From: Firmicutes bacterium UBA3930 | GTDB taxonomy: Bacteria; Bacillota; Clostridia; Caldicoprobacterales; Caldicoprobacteraceae | Length of the DNA stretch: 24,489 bases | Assembly: GCA_002385885.1 (NCBI GenBank) | Contig: DGEI01000013.1 | Location: 269,854 to 294,342 of the forward strand | Direction of reading: 5' to 3' | In this document: positions 1 through 8,526 of the stretch, piece after piece | Layout of the letters: each line of letters starts with the position of its first letter | Numbering within the stretch: position 1 is the stretch's first letter | Position numbers and translations under genes: made by a program | The notes under the pieces: model-generated | What the model saw: only the letters and a program-made list of their open reading frames with translations | What the model was told of the DNA's origin: nothing | Database searches by the model: none

Positions 1-414
1 TGAAATCATAACCGTATTGTGGGCGTCCAGTATATGGGCTTCTATATTCTTTTGGGCTAACCTGTACAGCAGCATTACATTTGCGTATGAATGATCCCAG
101 CGGCTCCCGAATGCCCCGAGTATAGACACCTGGGCTGCGCCCATATCTATAGCCATATCCACGGCTATTTGCGTATCGGTTTTATCCTTGTCCTGCGGAT
201 ACTCCTTAATTGGAATTCCGGCCGCCCTGTACTGCTCCAGAACACCATCGTCCAGGGAATCAAAATCCCCTATAATTATATCCGGAACCAGCTCCAATTC
301 CTTTGCATGGCCAAGCCCTCCATCGGCACAAATAATATAATCGGCTGCCGGAAGTATCCCTTTCACCTTCTGAATGTCTCCTATATCACCATTGGCAATA
401 ATAAGCACTTTCAT
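1..414 (-). CDS. thiN: Thiamine pyrophosphokinase, partial (3' end beyond window)
   Basis: This enzyme transfers pyrophosphate from ATP to thiamine, giving thiamine diphosphate in the cytosol. I translated 138 codons from an ATG at 414; the frame is open to the window edge, so the C-terminal part (the family is usually about 210 residues) is missing. Visible family features are the N-terminal strand followed by NGD, then the acidic segments ICADGGLGHA and IIGDFDSL, then DKDKTDTQIA, which is the typical nucleotide-binding and catalytic patch, and later GAFGSRWDH. Its start overlaps the rpe stop as ATGA, which suggests translational coupling. The order rpe-thiN is the same as in Bacillus subtilis (yloS). 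Identification is confident. Only the missing end prevents judging whether the gene is intact. Confidence 0.9.
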   Translation of the reverse strand, partial: MKVLIIANGDIGDIQKVKGILPAADYIICADGGLGHAKELELVPDIIIGDFDSLDDGVLEQYRAAGIPIKEYPQDKDKTDTQIAVDMAIDMGAAQVSILGAFGSRWDHSYANVMLLYRLAQKNIEAHILDAHNTVMIS

Positions 415-1067
415 TTCAGTGCCTCTTCCTTCAAAGCCCTGATAACAGCTCCCACGTCATCAGATTTAAAAACCGCAGAGCCGGCAACTATTATATCAGC
501 TCCGGCTTTTACTACTTCATTTATGTTATCCAGCCCTATGCCTCCATCGACCTGTATGGGAAAATCAAGGCCTGATTTGTTCCTGATATCGGCCAGACGC
601 CTTATTTTTTCCATCATAACAGGAATAAACTTTTGTCCCCCAAAACCCGGATTTACCGTCATAATAAGAACCATATCTATATCATCCAGGACATAATCAA
701 GAATATTAAGGGGAGTAGACGGATTAAGGGCTACAGCAGCCTTCACACCGAAACTTTTTATATAATTCACCGCTCTGTGGAGATGCGGCAGCACCTCTCC
801 GTGAACCGTTATACCATTGGCTCCGGCTTCAATATATGCGCTGATATAATCCATGGGATTGTCCATCATCAAATGCACATCAAAGGGCAGATCTGTTACG
901 GATCGAATGGCTTCAACCACCATAGGCCCGATGGTTATATTTGGAACAAAGTGGCCGTCCATAATATCTATATGTATAATATCGGCTCCCCCGTCATGCA
1001 GCCTTTTAACTTCATCCCCAAGCCTTGCAAAATCAGCTGACAGGATTGAAGGTGCAATCTTTACCAC
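411..1067 (-). CDS. rpe: Ribulose-phosphate 3-epimerase
   Basis: It interconverts ribulose 5-phosphate and xylulose 5-phosphate in the pentose phosphate pathway, in the cytosol. At 218 residues it has the normal length for a TIM-barrel epimerase. Family motifs are APSILSADFARL at the N-terminus, HIDIMDGHFVPN (metal-ligand His and catalytic Asp), the HLMM segment, MTVNPGFGGQKF and QVDGGI near the C-terminus (second catalytic Asp and phosphate binding). The start is a GTG with AGGAGG eight bases upstream. This start overlaps the end of rsgA by seven bases, and the gene ends overlapping thiN by four. It has no promoter of its own that I can see, so it is probably expressed with the prkC-rsgA segment. 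Confidence 0.95.
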   Translation of the reverse strand: MVKIAPSILSADFARLGDEVKRLHDGGADIIHIDIMDGHFVPNITIGPMVVEAIRSVTDLPFDVHLMMDNPMDYISAYIEAGANGITVHGEVLPHLHRAVNYIKSFGVKAAVALNPSTPLNILDYVLDDIDMVLIMTVNPGFGGQKFIPVMMEKIRRLADIRNKSGLDFPIQVDGGIGLDNINEVVKAGADIIVAGSAVFKSDDVGAVIRALKEEALK

Positions 1068-1936
1068 CGCTGCTTCCTCCTTTCCTCATCTATTGTTTCT
1101 ATAATGCGAATATAGCGTTCATAGCGTCCCTTAGGCAGTTCACCACGATTTACGGCATCCTTCACCGCACAGTCCGGTTCTTTATTATGCATGCATCCCA
1201 AATACCTGCATTCACATATATAGGGGATAAACTCGTTATAATAATTCTGCACCTCCTGGGGTAACATCAAATCAACACCCAGAGCGCTAAATCCTGGAGT
1301 GTCAACAATCATTTTCTTATCGGACATCACAAGCAGCTCAACACTTCGTGTTGTATGCCTTCCCCTCCGGCCTTTTGCGCTTATATCCCCCACTTCCCGG
1401 GTTTGGCAGGGATAAAGCCGGTTAATAAGTGATGATTTGCCTACTCCCGATTGACCGGCAAAAACCGTTATCCCGCTTCCCAGTTCATTCTTCAATTCAT
1501 CAACTCCGGTACCGTCTCTACACGATATGTATAAAACCGTACAACCGGATAATTTATACTCATCCTTTATATATTCAATTTCAGCCTGAGATTCTGCCAA
1601 ATCTATTTTATTTATAATGATAAAAGATTCGACAGAATTAACAGCAGCACTCAGCATAAGTTTATCCACAAGCAGTAGATCAGGCTGAGGATTGTTTACA
1701 GACACTACAATTCCAAGATAGTCTATATTCGATACCAGGGGACGCCTGAATTGATTTTTTCTTGGCATAATGGTTTCAATAACAGCATCTTTTGTATTTA
1801 CCTCAACCTTATCGCCAACCATAGGAATAATACCGTCTTTCCGGAATTTTCCCCTCGCATTACACCGTAAAACATCATCGTCCAGTTTTACATCATAGAA
1901 CCCACCTATTCCCTTTATAATAATACCCTTCTTCAT
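1061..1936 (-). CDS. rsgA: Ribosome small subunit-dependent GTPase A
   Basis: RsgA is a circularly permuted GTPase that helps late maturation of the 30S ribosomal subunit. The protein shows an N-terminal OB-fold segment, then the G motifs in permuted order: NKIDL (G4) precedes GQSGVGKSSL (G1, P-loop), followed by DTPGF (G3). A C-terminal zinc knuckle is present with Cys and His in CECRYLGCMH and a further Cys in EPDCAV. The length of 291 residues is normal. I chose the ATG at 1936 because it shares its A with the prkC stop (TGATG); an in-frame TTG one codon earlier is less likely. It sits between prkC and rpe as in B. subtilis (cpgA), where PrkC is reported to phosphorylate this GTPase. Confidence 0.95.
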   Translation of the reverse strand: MKKGIIIKGIGGFYDVKLDDDVLRCNARGKFRKDGIIPMVGDKVEVNTKDAVIETIMPRKNQFRRPLVSNIDYLGIVVSVNNPQPDLLLVDKLMLSAAVNSVESFIIINKIDLAESQAEIEYIKDEYKLSGCTVLYISCRDGTGVDELKNELGSGITVFAGQSGVGKSSLINRLYPCQTREVGDISAKGRRGRHTTRSVELLVMSDKKMIVDTPGFSALGVDLMLPQEVQNYYNEFIPYICECRYLGCMHNKEPDCAVKDAVNRGELPKGRYERYIRIIETIDEERRKQRW

Positions 1937-3861
1937 CAAGAGGCATCTTCCTTCTTGGTAAAATCAATGGTGATTTCATTTAATAGTTCTTCATCTATAT
2001 ATATATTGTATTTAATCACTCCCCTGTCCTTGAGTTCAACATGTACAACACCTTCGCTGATTGAGTGCATCCTGTCATATACCGGCTGATCATTCTCGGC
2101 TTTTTTCACCGTGACTCTCACCATTACTTCCTCAGCCTGCTGGTCATCGTCCTCATTGCCTTCGTATTCAGGAAGTTTTATCTCCAATACCTTTGGATAC
2201 ATGGGGATTGGCCCCAGGCTGACCCAGAGATCCACCTTTGTATCCTGTTCAACGGTATCGCCGTGGTCCGGACTCTGCCTAAATACAAGCCCTTCATTGT
2301 ACTCGTCATTATATTCCCTGGTAACTTTCCCTACGCTTAGTTTGTCATTATCTATCAGCTGCCTGGCAATGTCTTCTTTAAGGCCCGTATAATCACCCAC
2401 CTGGACTAATTCTATTTTCGGCCCCTTGCTAATTACAAGCACAATCTCCGTACCTTCAACTACCTCCGTATTGGGATCAATGCTTTGCCGTACAACGGTC
2501 CCTTCCGGTAAGTCGCTGTCTATATATTCGTGCTTGCCCAATTTAAGCCCGGCATTTTCAACAGCTATTTCAGCATCACGCTGTGAATGTCCAACTACAT
2601 TTGGAACAATAACAGTTTCAGGTCCCAAACTGACTATCACCTTGACGATTGAATACGGTTTTATCTTTATACCCTCTGCAGGATCCTGGTAAATTATGCG
2701 GCCCTCCTCCTGGTCACTGTGTTTCCTTTCCAGGACATTCAATGTCAGGTTTTTCTCGTACAGCATCTTGCTGGCTTCATCTTCAAAGAGCCCTATCAGG
2801 CCCGGAACTTCGACGTCTTCAGTTACAAAATGCTTATCGTATATCTGCCTTCCCAGATAAGATATCAATAAAATTAAGAGTACCATAGGAATAATAAATA
2901 ATATCAATTTAAGCCACACGGAGCGCTTTTCCCGAACCGGCCGGTTGTTCGGATTTGAATCAAAGTTAACCGGCTCTATTACCTGGGTTGGCAGATCGCT
3001 ATCTATACTCCGGACAACAAAATCTCCTTCGGGTTCCCTAAGCACCCGCTGCAGATCTCTCAGCATTTCGCCTGCGGTTTGGTATCGCCTTGCTTGATCT
3101 TTTTCCGTAGACTTTTCTATGACATCATTCAGGCTTTTAGGTAAGTCCGGGTTCAGCTCCCATGGTGGTTTAGCCCTCTCCTGAATATGTTTTAAGGCTA
3201 CCGAAATAGCAGTATCGCCTTCAAAAGGAACACAGCCGGTAACCATTTCGTAAAGCACTATTCCCAGTGAATAAAGATCAGACTTTGCATCTACATATCC
3301 GCCCCGGGCTTGTTCCGGTGAAAAATAATGAACCGACCCCATTACATTAGCTCCGGCGACGGTCACCGTTGCAGATGAGACAGCCCGTGCAATGCCAAAA
3401 TCCGCTACCTTTATGGTACCGTCTTCACTTACCAGGATATTCTGAGGTTTTATATCCCGGTGTACTATTCCATTTTTATGTGCATGTTTCAACGCAGAAC
3501 AAATCTGTGAAGCAATGCGGACAGCCTCTTCCCAATCCAGCCTTCCCTTTTCCCTGATGTATTCCTTCAGAGTTTTCCCGCGGACATACTCCATTACTAT
3601 ATAATACACTCCATTTTCTTCCCCGACATCGTATATGTTTACAATATTTGGATGGGAAAGGCTGGCGGCTGCCAGGGATTCTCTTTTAAAACGAGCGACA
3701 AAATCTTCATCCTCAACCAATTCAGGCCTTAATATCTTAACAGCTACATGCCTCCTCAACAGATGACATTTTGCTTTATAAACAATGGCCATACCCCCAC
3801 TGCCTACTTTTTCCACAAGTTCGTATCTATCACCTAATATCCTCCCTAGCAAAGATTTCAC
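1936..3861 (-). CDS. prkC: PASTA-domain Ser/Thr protein kinase (PrkC/PknB/Stk1 type)
   Basis: This is a membrane-anchored Hanks-type kinase that senses muropeptides or lipid II outside the cell and phosphorylates cytoplasmic targets. Of 641 residues, about 10-275 form the kinase: glycine loop GSGGMAIVYKA, catalytic Lys42 in VAVK, HRD at 134-136 in HRDIKPQNIL, DFG at 154-156, an activation loop rich in Thr and Ser, and SPEQARG. A hydrophobic membrane helix covers about 316-336. Three PASTA repeats follow (about 350-412, 416-481 and 484-551), then a C-terminal extension of about 90 residues that I cannot assign. The GTG start overlaps the prpC stop as GTGA, so kinase and phosphatase are coupled. 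All catalytic residues are present. Confidence 0.96.
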   Translation of the reverse strand: MKSLLGRILGDRYELVEKVGSGGMAIVYKAKCHLLRRHVAVKILRPELVEDEDFVARFKRESLAAASLSHPNIVNIYDVGEENGVYYIVMEYVRGKTLKEYIREKGRLDWEEAVRIASQICSALKHAHKNGIVHRDIKPQNILVSEDGTIKVADFGIARAVSSATVTVAGANVMGSVHYFSPEQARGGYVDAKSDLYSLGIVLYEMVTGCVPFEGDTAISVALKHIQERAKPPWELNPDLPKSLNDVIEKSTEKDQARRYQTAGEMLRDLQRVLREPEGDFVVRSIDSDLPTQVIEPVNFDSNPNNRPVREKRSVWLKLILFIIPMVLLILLISYLGRQIYDKHFVTEDVEVPGLIGLFEDEASKMLYEKNLTLNVLERKHSDQEEGRIIYQDPAEGIKIKPYSIVKVIVSLGPETVIVPNVVGHSQRDAEIAVENAGLKLGKHEYIDSDLPEGTVVRQSIDPNTEVVEGTEIVLVISKGPKIELVQVGDYTGLKEDIARQLIDNDKLSVGKVTREYNDEYNEGLVFRQSPDHGDTVEQDTKVDLWVSLGPIPMYPKVLEIKLPEYEGNEDDDQQAEEVMVRVTVKKAENDQPVYDRMHSISEGVVHVELKDRGVIKYNIYIDEELLNEITIDFTKKEDAS

Positions 3862-4619
3862 CTCTTTTCTGCTGTACAGGAGTATTTGGCCACAACTACA
3901 GTCACGTTATCAATTCCCCCGCCATCAAGGGCCTTCTTACCCAACGCTAAGGTTATTTCATCAAGAGAGGCGAGGGAATAAAACAGCTCTATATTATCAG
4001 CTAAATTAACATGATTGACCAAACCATCGGTACACAATAATATAATATCATTATGCTTCAGGTTTATCTCATAATAGTCTGCATTCACAAAAATACCGGT
4101 CCCCAGAGCCCGTGTTATAACATTCTTTTGGGGATGAGTATTAACCTCATCCTGGGTGATACTTCCGTTTTCCAGCAGTTCCTGTACAAGGGAATGATCA
4201 CGGGTTATCTTTTTTACACTTCTGTCCCGTATCAGGTATGCGCAGCTGTCTCCCACATGCCCGATACATGCCATATTATCATAAAAATAAGCGAGAGTCA
4301 GAGTAGTTCCCATTCCTTCGTACTCCGCACACGCCATAGATTGGTGGTAAACTTTTTCATTGGCATCCTGAATAGCTCTCATCAGCAGATCCTTTACCTG
4401 TTCCAGGGATGTAAGCCCGTCAATATTTTCATTATAATACTCAAGTATGGAATCAACCACCATGCGGCTTGCTATATCGCCTGCATTGTGTCCCCCCATT
4501 CCATCAGCCACCATTATAAGGTTCTTAACAGCCGTCTGTCCTGTAGGTATATAAAAATAATCCTCATTGGATTTCCTTACCTTTCCGGGATGGCTGTAAG
4601 CCGAAAAGACCCACTCCAT
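3858..4619 (-). CDS. prpC: PP2C-family Ser/Thr protein phosphatase
   Basis: It is the cytosolic metal-dependent phosphatase that reverses PrkC phosphorylation. Canonical PP2C motifs are seen in order: RKSNEDYF (metal Asp), VADGMGGHNAG, GMGTTLTLA, GHVGDSCAYL, TRDHSLV, CTDGLVNHV and GGIDNVTVVV. The predicted length of 253 residues is typical. I chose the ATG at 4619, preceded by GAGAGGTGAG, over an in-frame ATG at 4634 that overlaps rlmN and lacks a ribosome binding site. It begins just after the rlmN stop and overlaps prkC by four bases. The pairing of a PP2C phosphatase with a PASTA kinase is conserved across Firmicutes and supports the functional call. Confidence 0.95.
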   Translation of the reverse strand: MEWVFSAYSHPGKVRKSNEDYFYIPTGQTAVKNLIMVADGMGGHNAGDIASRMVVDSILEYYNENIDGLTSLEQVKDLLMRAIQDANEKVYHQSMACAEYEGMGTTLTLAYFYDNMACIGHVGDSCAYLIRDRSVKKITRDHSLVQELLENGSITQDEVNTHPQKNVITRALGTGIFVNADYYEINLKHNDIILLCTDGLVNHVNLADNIELFYSLASLDEITLALGKKALDGGGIDNVTVVVAKYSCTAEKR

Positions 4620-4623
4620 ACTC

Positions 4624-5697
4624 TCACCTCTCATAATGCTGTTTTTTCTGCCCGGAACAAAAGCTCCTCCTCAGCTGTCCGCAAGCACCTTCAATATCAA
4701 ACCCAAGCTCACGGCGCCGTGTTACCACCACACCACGGGATTCCAGCACCTGTATAAAGCGGTGTATAACCTTTTCCGGACTCCTTCTGAATCCTAATCC
4801 CTCAATCTCATTAACCGGAATAATATTTACATGGCTCGGGAATCCCCCTATCAGTTCTGCCAGTTCTTCCGCATGTTCCTTCCTGTCATTAAAATCCTTT
4901 ATCAACGTATATTCAAATGTTATACGCCTTCCTGTATTTTCAAAATAATACCGGCTGGCATTAATAACGTCAGCAACGGAATAGGCCGAGGCAACGGGCA
5001 TTATAAGTTTTCTCAGTTTATCATTTGGGGCATGAAGGGAAACGGATAAAGTTACCGATAAGCCCTCATTGGCCAAATCAATCATCCGCGGAACAAGGCC
5101 GCATGTTGACAAAGTAATATTCCGGCAGCTCATATTGATTCCCATGGGAATATGGACCATTTTCATGAATTCAACCGTGTTTTTATAGTTATCCAATGGT
5201 TCCCCGCTGCCCATCAGAACCAGGTGCCCTATTCCACGCTCACCGGCCTCTTCAAGATCCCTGTTTACTTCTATCACCTGTCCCAGCATTTCACCCATTG
5301 ACAAGCTGCGTACCAAACCATCAATTGTTGAAGCGCAGAATTTGCAACCCATTCTGCATCCCACCTGAGTGGACAGACACAAGGTGTTGCCGTACCTATA
5401 GCGGATAACAACACATTCTATTATATTATGATCCGAAAGTAAAAACAAATATTTTGTTGCGTATCCTGTTTTGGAACGGTGCTTTTCAAGGATTTGAATC
5501 TTGCCTATACGAAATTGTTCATATAATGAATGACGAAATGACTGAGGAAGGTCCGTCATTTCATCAAAATGCCCCACTCCCTTGTGTAACCACTTAACAA
5601 TTTGCTTTGCACGATAGGCAGGCTGCCCCGATCGCTCTGCAACCTGTTCTATCTCTTCCAATGTTAAATCCAGTATATCCGGCTTTCCGGCCATCAT
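4624..5697 (-). CDS. rlmN: Dual-specificity 23S rRNA/tRNA adenine-C2 methyltransferase
   Basis: RlmN is a radical SAM enzyme that methylates C2 of adenosine 2503 in 23S rRNA and of adenosine 37 in some tRNAs. The 357-residue protein carries the radical SAM cluster motif CRMGCKFCAS, the GSGEPLDN segment that contacts SAM, and the C-terminal methyl-carrying cysteine in GACGQLR. A second conserved cysteine is present in CGLVPRM. The N-terminal helical region (LTLEEIEQV, YRAKQIVKWLHKG) is the RNA-binding part. The ATG at 5697 shares one base with the rsmB stop (TAATG), with AAGGA a few bases upstream; a second ATG follows directly. It is the usual neighbour of rsmB and prpC in Firmicutes. Confidence 0.95.
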   Translation of the reverse strand: MMAGKPDILDLTLEEIEQVAERSGQPAYRAKQIVKWLHKGVGHFDEMTDLPQSFRHSLYEQFRIGKIQILEKHRSKTGYATKYLFLLSDHNIIECVVIRYRYGNTLCLSTQVGCRMGCKFCASTIDGLVRSLSMGEMLGQVIEVNRDLEEAGERGIGHLVLMGSGEPLDNYKNTVEFMKMVHIPMGINMSCRNITLSTCGLVPRMIDLANEGLSVTLSVSLHAPNDKLRKLIMPVASAYSVADVINASRYYFENTGRRITFEYTLIKDFNDRKEHAEELAELIGGFPSHVNIIPVNEIEGLGFRRSPEKVIHRFIQVLESRGVVVTRRRELGFDIEGACGQLRRSFCSGQKKQHYER

Positions 5698-7052
5698 TAT
5701 CCCGTCCTTCTTAATCTGGCAATAAAAAACCCATCAACTCCGTCTCTTGACGGAATCAGCTGAATCATTCCGGGCTTTATTACTGATTCATTTAACGTCT
5801 GAGGTAATAAACCTGAAAAATCATCGAGTTCGAACAGAGGGTTATCGTTGAGGAAATTTTCAATGATCTTTTGATTCTCATCCATGTTCATGGTACATGT
5901 GCTGTACACCAGGACTCCTCCCGGCCTGACATAGCGGCTGCAGTTTGAAATTATCCTTCGCTGAACATCATACAATGCCGGCAGTTCATCTCTCTTTATC
6001 CGGTTTTTTATGTCAGGTTTTTTATAAATAACTCCCCATCCGCTGCAAGGGGCATCAATAAGCACCCGATCAAACCGCTCCTCCAGGACAGCCTGGAAAC
6101 TGCCGGCATCCTGCTGCTGCGGTTCAACAATGGAAGCTCCCATCCTTTGTACATTACGCCTTAAAATGTCAACCCTCCGGGGGTGAATATCCCAGGCCAA
6201 TATTCTGCCTCTGTTTTCCATGCGTTCAGCCATATGAGCTGCTTTTCCGCCGGGAGCGCTGCAGGCATCAAGAATGTTCTCATCCTTTTGCGGATCCAGA
6301 AGATGCACTACAAGCATGGAACTCTCTCCCTGGACGGTAAAAAAACCGTTTCTATACAGGTGGTTGTTCTCAATATCCCGGGCCGGTCTGATTCTCAACG
6401 CCTCATCCTGCATAAACAAACTATCCTGGGAGCCAATTCCCTGTTCAGCCAGAAGCGGTTTCAGCTTCTCTGCCGATATCCTGCTCCTGTTCACTCTGAT
6501 GGTGACATAATCGTCACCATTGACCGGCATAAGCATTCTTTCAGCTGTATCCAAACCATAGTCTTCTATCCATTTCTCCACCAGCCAGGCCGGGTAGCTG
6601 TAAGTCAGCCGTAAATATTCCACAGGCTCTTTATCTTTTTGAGGAATTTCAATATTCCCCTTGTTTCTCACTATATTTCTCAGCACCCCGTTCACAAAAC
6701 CTGCCAATGATGCATTTGCAAATTTTTTGCACAATTCTACCGATTCATTGCAAACTGCTGAATCCGGCACCCTATCCATATAAATAATCTGGCAGCATCC
6801 CATTCTCAGTATATTTACCACCCATGGATTTGCTCTTTTCAGTTTGCAGAACCTGCTTAGAATCCAATCGATGGTGATCTGCCTTTCCAGCGTACCGTAC
6901 ACCAGTTGAGTTATAAAAGCAGCATCCATGCCGGCAAATTCCGTTCTTCTCAAATGCCGTTTCAGGCTCATATTAGCATATTTTCCATCATGACTGACCT
7001 CTTTTAATACCTTCAAGGCCGTTTCCCTCACAGGGTCGACTTTAAATTTCAT
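5697..7052 (-). CDS. rsmB: 16S rRNA cytosine(967)-C5 methyltransferase
   Basis: It methylates C5 of cytidine 967 (E. coli numbering) in 16S rRNA using SAM. The 451 residues divide into an N-terminal NusB-like RNA-binding helical domain (roughly 1-145; PVRETALKVL at the start and VNGVLRNIVR near its end) and a C-terminal Rossmann methyltransferase. In the latter, DACSAPGGKAAHMAE binds SAM, DAPCSGWG holds the first conserved Cys, and YSTCTMNMDENQ holds the second; the two-cysteine mechanism is established for this family. The ATG has GGTGAG five bases upstream. Between it and fmt is a gap of only 43 bases. Many Clostridia carry extra genes (a DUF116 protein, a zinc protease) between fmt and rsmB; they are absent here. 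Confidence 0.95.
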   Translation of the reverse strand: MKFKVDPVRETALKVLKEVSHDGKYANMSLKRHLRRTEFAGMDAAFITQLVYGTLERQITIDWILSRFCKLKRANPWVVNILRMGCCQIIYMDRVPDSAVCNESVELCKKFANASLAGFVNGVLRNIVRNKGNIEIPQKDKEPVEYLRLTYSYPAWLVEKWIEDYGLDTAERMLMPVNGDDYVTIRVNRSRISAEKLKPLLAEQGIGSQDSLFMQDEALRIRPARDIENNHLYRNGFFTVQGESSMLVVHLLDPQKDENILDACSAPGGKAAHMAERMENRGRILAWDIHPRRVDILRRNVQRMGASIVEPQQQDAGSFQAVLEERFDRVLIDAPCSGWGVIYKKPDIKNRIKRDELPALYDVQRRIISNCSRYVRPGGVLVYSTCTMNMDENQKIIENFLNDNPLFELDDFSGLLPQTLNESVIKPGMIQLIPSRDGVDGFFIARLRRTG

Positions 7053-7095
7053 AAACTCTCACCGTTATTTTATTCGCACACACTAAGCAATTGCC

Positions 7096-8049
7096 TTATT
7101 CGGGTTTATTACTAAACACCGTTCCCGCAGGAATGGGATTTCCCCTTATAAAATCAACATCTTTCATAACTTTCTTACCCTGGGCTTGTATCTCGGACAG
7201 TCTCACAAATCCGTGCCCACAGGCAACTATCAACCCTTGCTGCTGATCAGCGGCTGCCACCTGCCCGGGAACACAGTCTTTTGCTTTAGAGTATTCCCAT
7301 TCCTTTATCTTCCATACTTTTATACGCTGTTGTCCGTAAAACGTGAATGCGCCGGGCCAGGGTGTAAGCCCTCTTACAAGATTTTTTATTTGATTGCCGT
7401 TTTCAGTCCAGTTTATATTGCCCATGGTTTTATCTATCTTTTTACAATAGGTAGCTTTTTCATGTTCCTGCGGCCGTCCGGCAGGCTTTCCGCCTTCAAA
7501 AAGCCGTAAAGCTTCCTCCAATGCCTGCCCTCCCAGCAGAGCCAGCCGATCATGCAGCTGATCCGCCCTCTCCTCAGGATGTATATCGATTTTTTTCTGA
7601 AGTATTATATCACCTGTGTCCATGCCTTCATCCATATACATAATCGTAATACCGGTACTGGTCTCCCCGTCTATCAATGCCTGCTGTATAGGCGATGCTC
7701 CGCGATATTTGGGCAACAGTGATGCATGTACATTAATGCAGCCCAAAGGAGGGATATCAAGTATCTGTTTGGAAAGAATCTGTCCAAAGGCAGCGGTAAC
7801 AATCACATCCGGCGCCATCTTTTCCAATATAGCAACAAACTCCGGATTCCTAACCTTTTCAGGCTGGTAGACCTCAATATCTCTTTCCATAGCCCATACC
7901 TTAACAGGAGGGGGTGTCAGTAATCTGCCCCGTCCTTTGGGGCGATCGGGCTGGGTAACTACACCGATGAGCTTCTGACCGCTGCGGAGTACGGCCTCCA
8001 AAGACGGCAAGGCAAATTCTGGCGTACCCATAAAAACCACTCTAAGCAT
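7096..8049 (-). CDS. fmt: Methionyl-tRNA formyltransferase
   Basis: It formylates the amino group of Met on initiator tRNA, using 10-formyltetrahydrofolate. The start is ATG at 8049 (MLRVVFMGTPEFA), which overlaps the def stop by eight bases; the frame is open further upstream but that part overlaps def and does not resemble the family. The resulting 317 residues match the usual length of about 314. Diagnostic segments are GVVTQPDRPKGRG (a loop typical of Fmt), NVHASLLPKYRGASPI (catalytic Asn and His), MDEGMDTGDI (catalytic Asp) and, in the C-terminal OB-like domain, LVRGLTPWPGAF. Together with def upstream it forms the formylation and deformylation pair common to bacteria. Confidence 0.96.
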   Translation of the reverse strand: MLRVVFMGTPEFALPSLEAVLRSGQKLIGVVTQPDRPKGRGRLLTPPPVKVWAMERDIEVYQPEKVRNPEFVAILEKMAPDVIVTAAFGQILSKQILDIPPLGCINVHASLLPKYRGASPIQQALIDGETSTGITIMYMDEGMDTGDIILQKKIDIHPEERADQLHDRLALLGGQALEEALRLFEGGKPAGRPQEHEKATYCKKIDKTMGNINWTENGNQIKNLVRGLTPWPGAFTFYGQQRIKVWKIKEWEYSKAKDCVPGQVAAADQQQGLIVACGHGFVRLSEIQAQGKKVMKDVDFIRGNPIPAGTVFSNKPE

Positions 8050-8509
8050 CTTTTCCCTCCAGCGTGTCCGGTATAACTTTTTCAATAAAAAGTATCCCAT
8101 CCAGATGATCAATTTCGTGGCACAATGCGCGGGCCAGCAAATCGGTGCCCTCAATCTCGATAATCTCGCCATTTCTGTTTAAGGCTTTTACCTTTACCCT
8201 CTCTGGCCGGATCACTTCTCCGGCTGCGCCCGGAATGCTTAAACAGCCCTCGGGGCCTTGCTGCTGCCCGGAAGTTTCTAAAATTTCAGGGTTTATTAAC
8301 TCGAGCAATCCATCGCCTAGATCAATTACCACGACTCTCCTTAAAACGCCTACCTGGGGCGCAGCCAGTCCGACTCCGTCTGCCGATCTCATTGTCTCTG
8401 CCATATCATCCAGCAAATCAAGTATCCTTTTGTTGATTTTCTCTACCGGCTTGGATTTTTTGTGCAAAATATCATCCTGACCATATTTCAATATTCTTCT
8501 GATCGCCAT
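8042..8509 (-). CDS. def: Peptide deformylase
   Basis: This metalloenzyme removes the formyl group from the N-terminal Met of nascent proteins at the ribosome exit. All three deformylase motifs are present: GVGLAAPQVG (motif I, GxGxAAxQ), EGCLSIPG (motif II, whose Cys is a metal ligand) and HEIDHLDG (motif III, HExxH with two metal His and the catalytic Glu). The length of 155 residues fits the type I bacterial form. GGGAGG lies 12 bases ahead of the ATG, a long but tolerable spacing. The nearest ATG at the ideal spacing is out of frame. It starts 17 bases after the priA stop, and its last codons overlap the start of fmt. Confidence 0.96.
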   Translation of the reverse strand: MAIRRILKYGQDDILHKKSKPVEKINKRILDLLDDMAETMRSADGVGLAAPQVGVLRRVVVIDLGDGLLELINPEILETSGQQQGPEGCLSIPGAAGEVIRPERVKVKALNRNGEIIEIEGTDLLARALCHEIDHLDGILFIEKVIPDTLEGKDA

Positions 8510-8526
8510 TTGCCATTCATTCCTCC

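Noticed and set aside
91..696. Long plus-strand open frame opposite thiN and rpe
   Set aside because: It lies antisense to two clearly recognisable genes, has no family motif and no ribosome binding site; it reflects the codon use of the opposite strand.
8042..8172. Longer fmt with a start at 8172
   Set aside because: The extension overlaps def, has no family similarity and would give an unusual N-terminus; MLRVVFMGTPEF at 8049 is the typical start.
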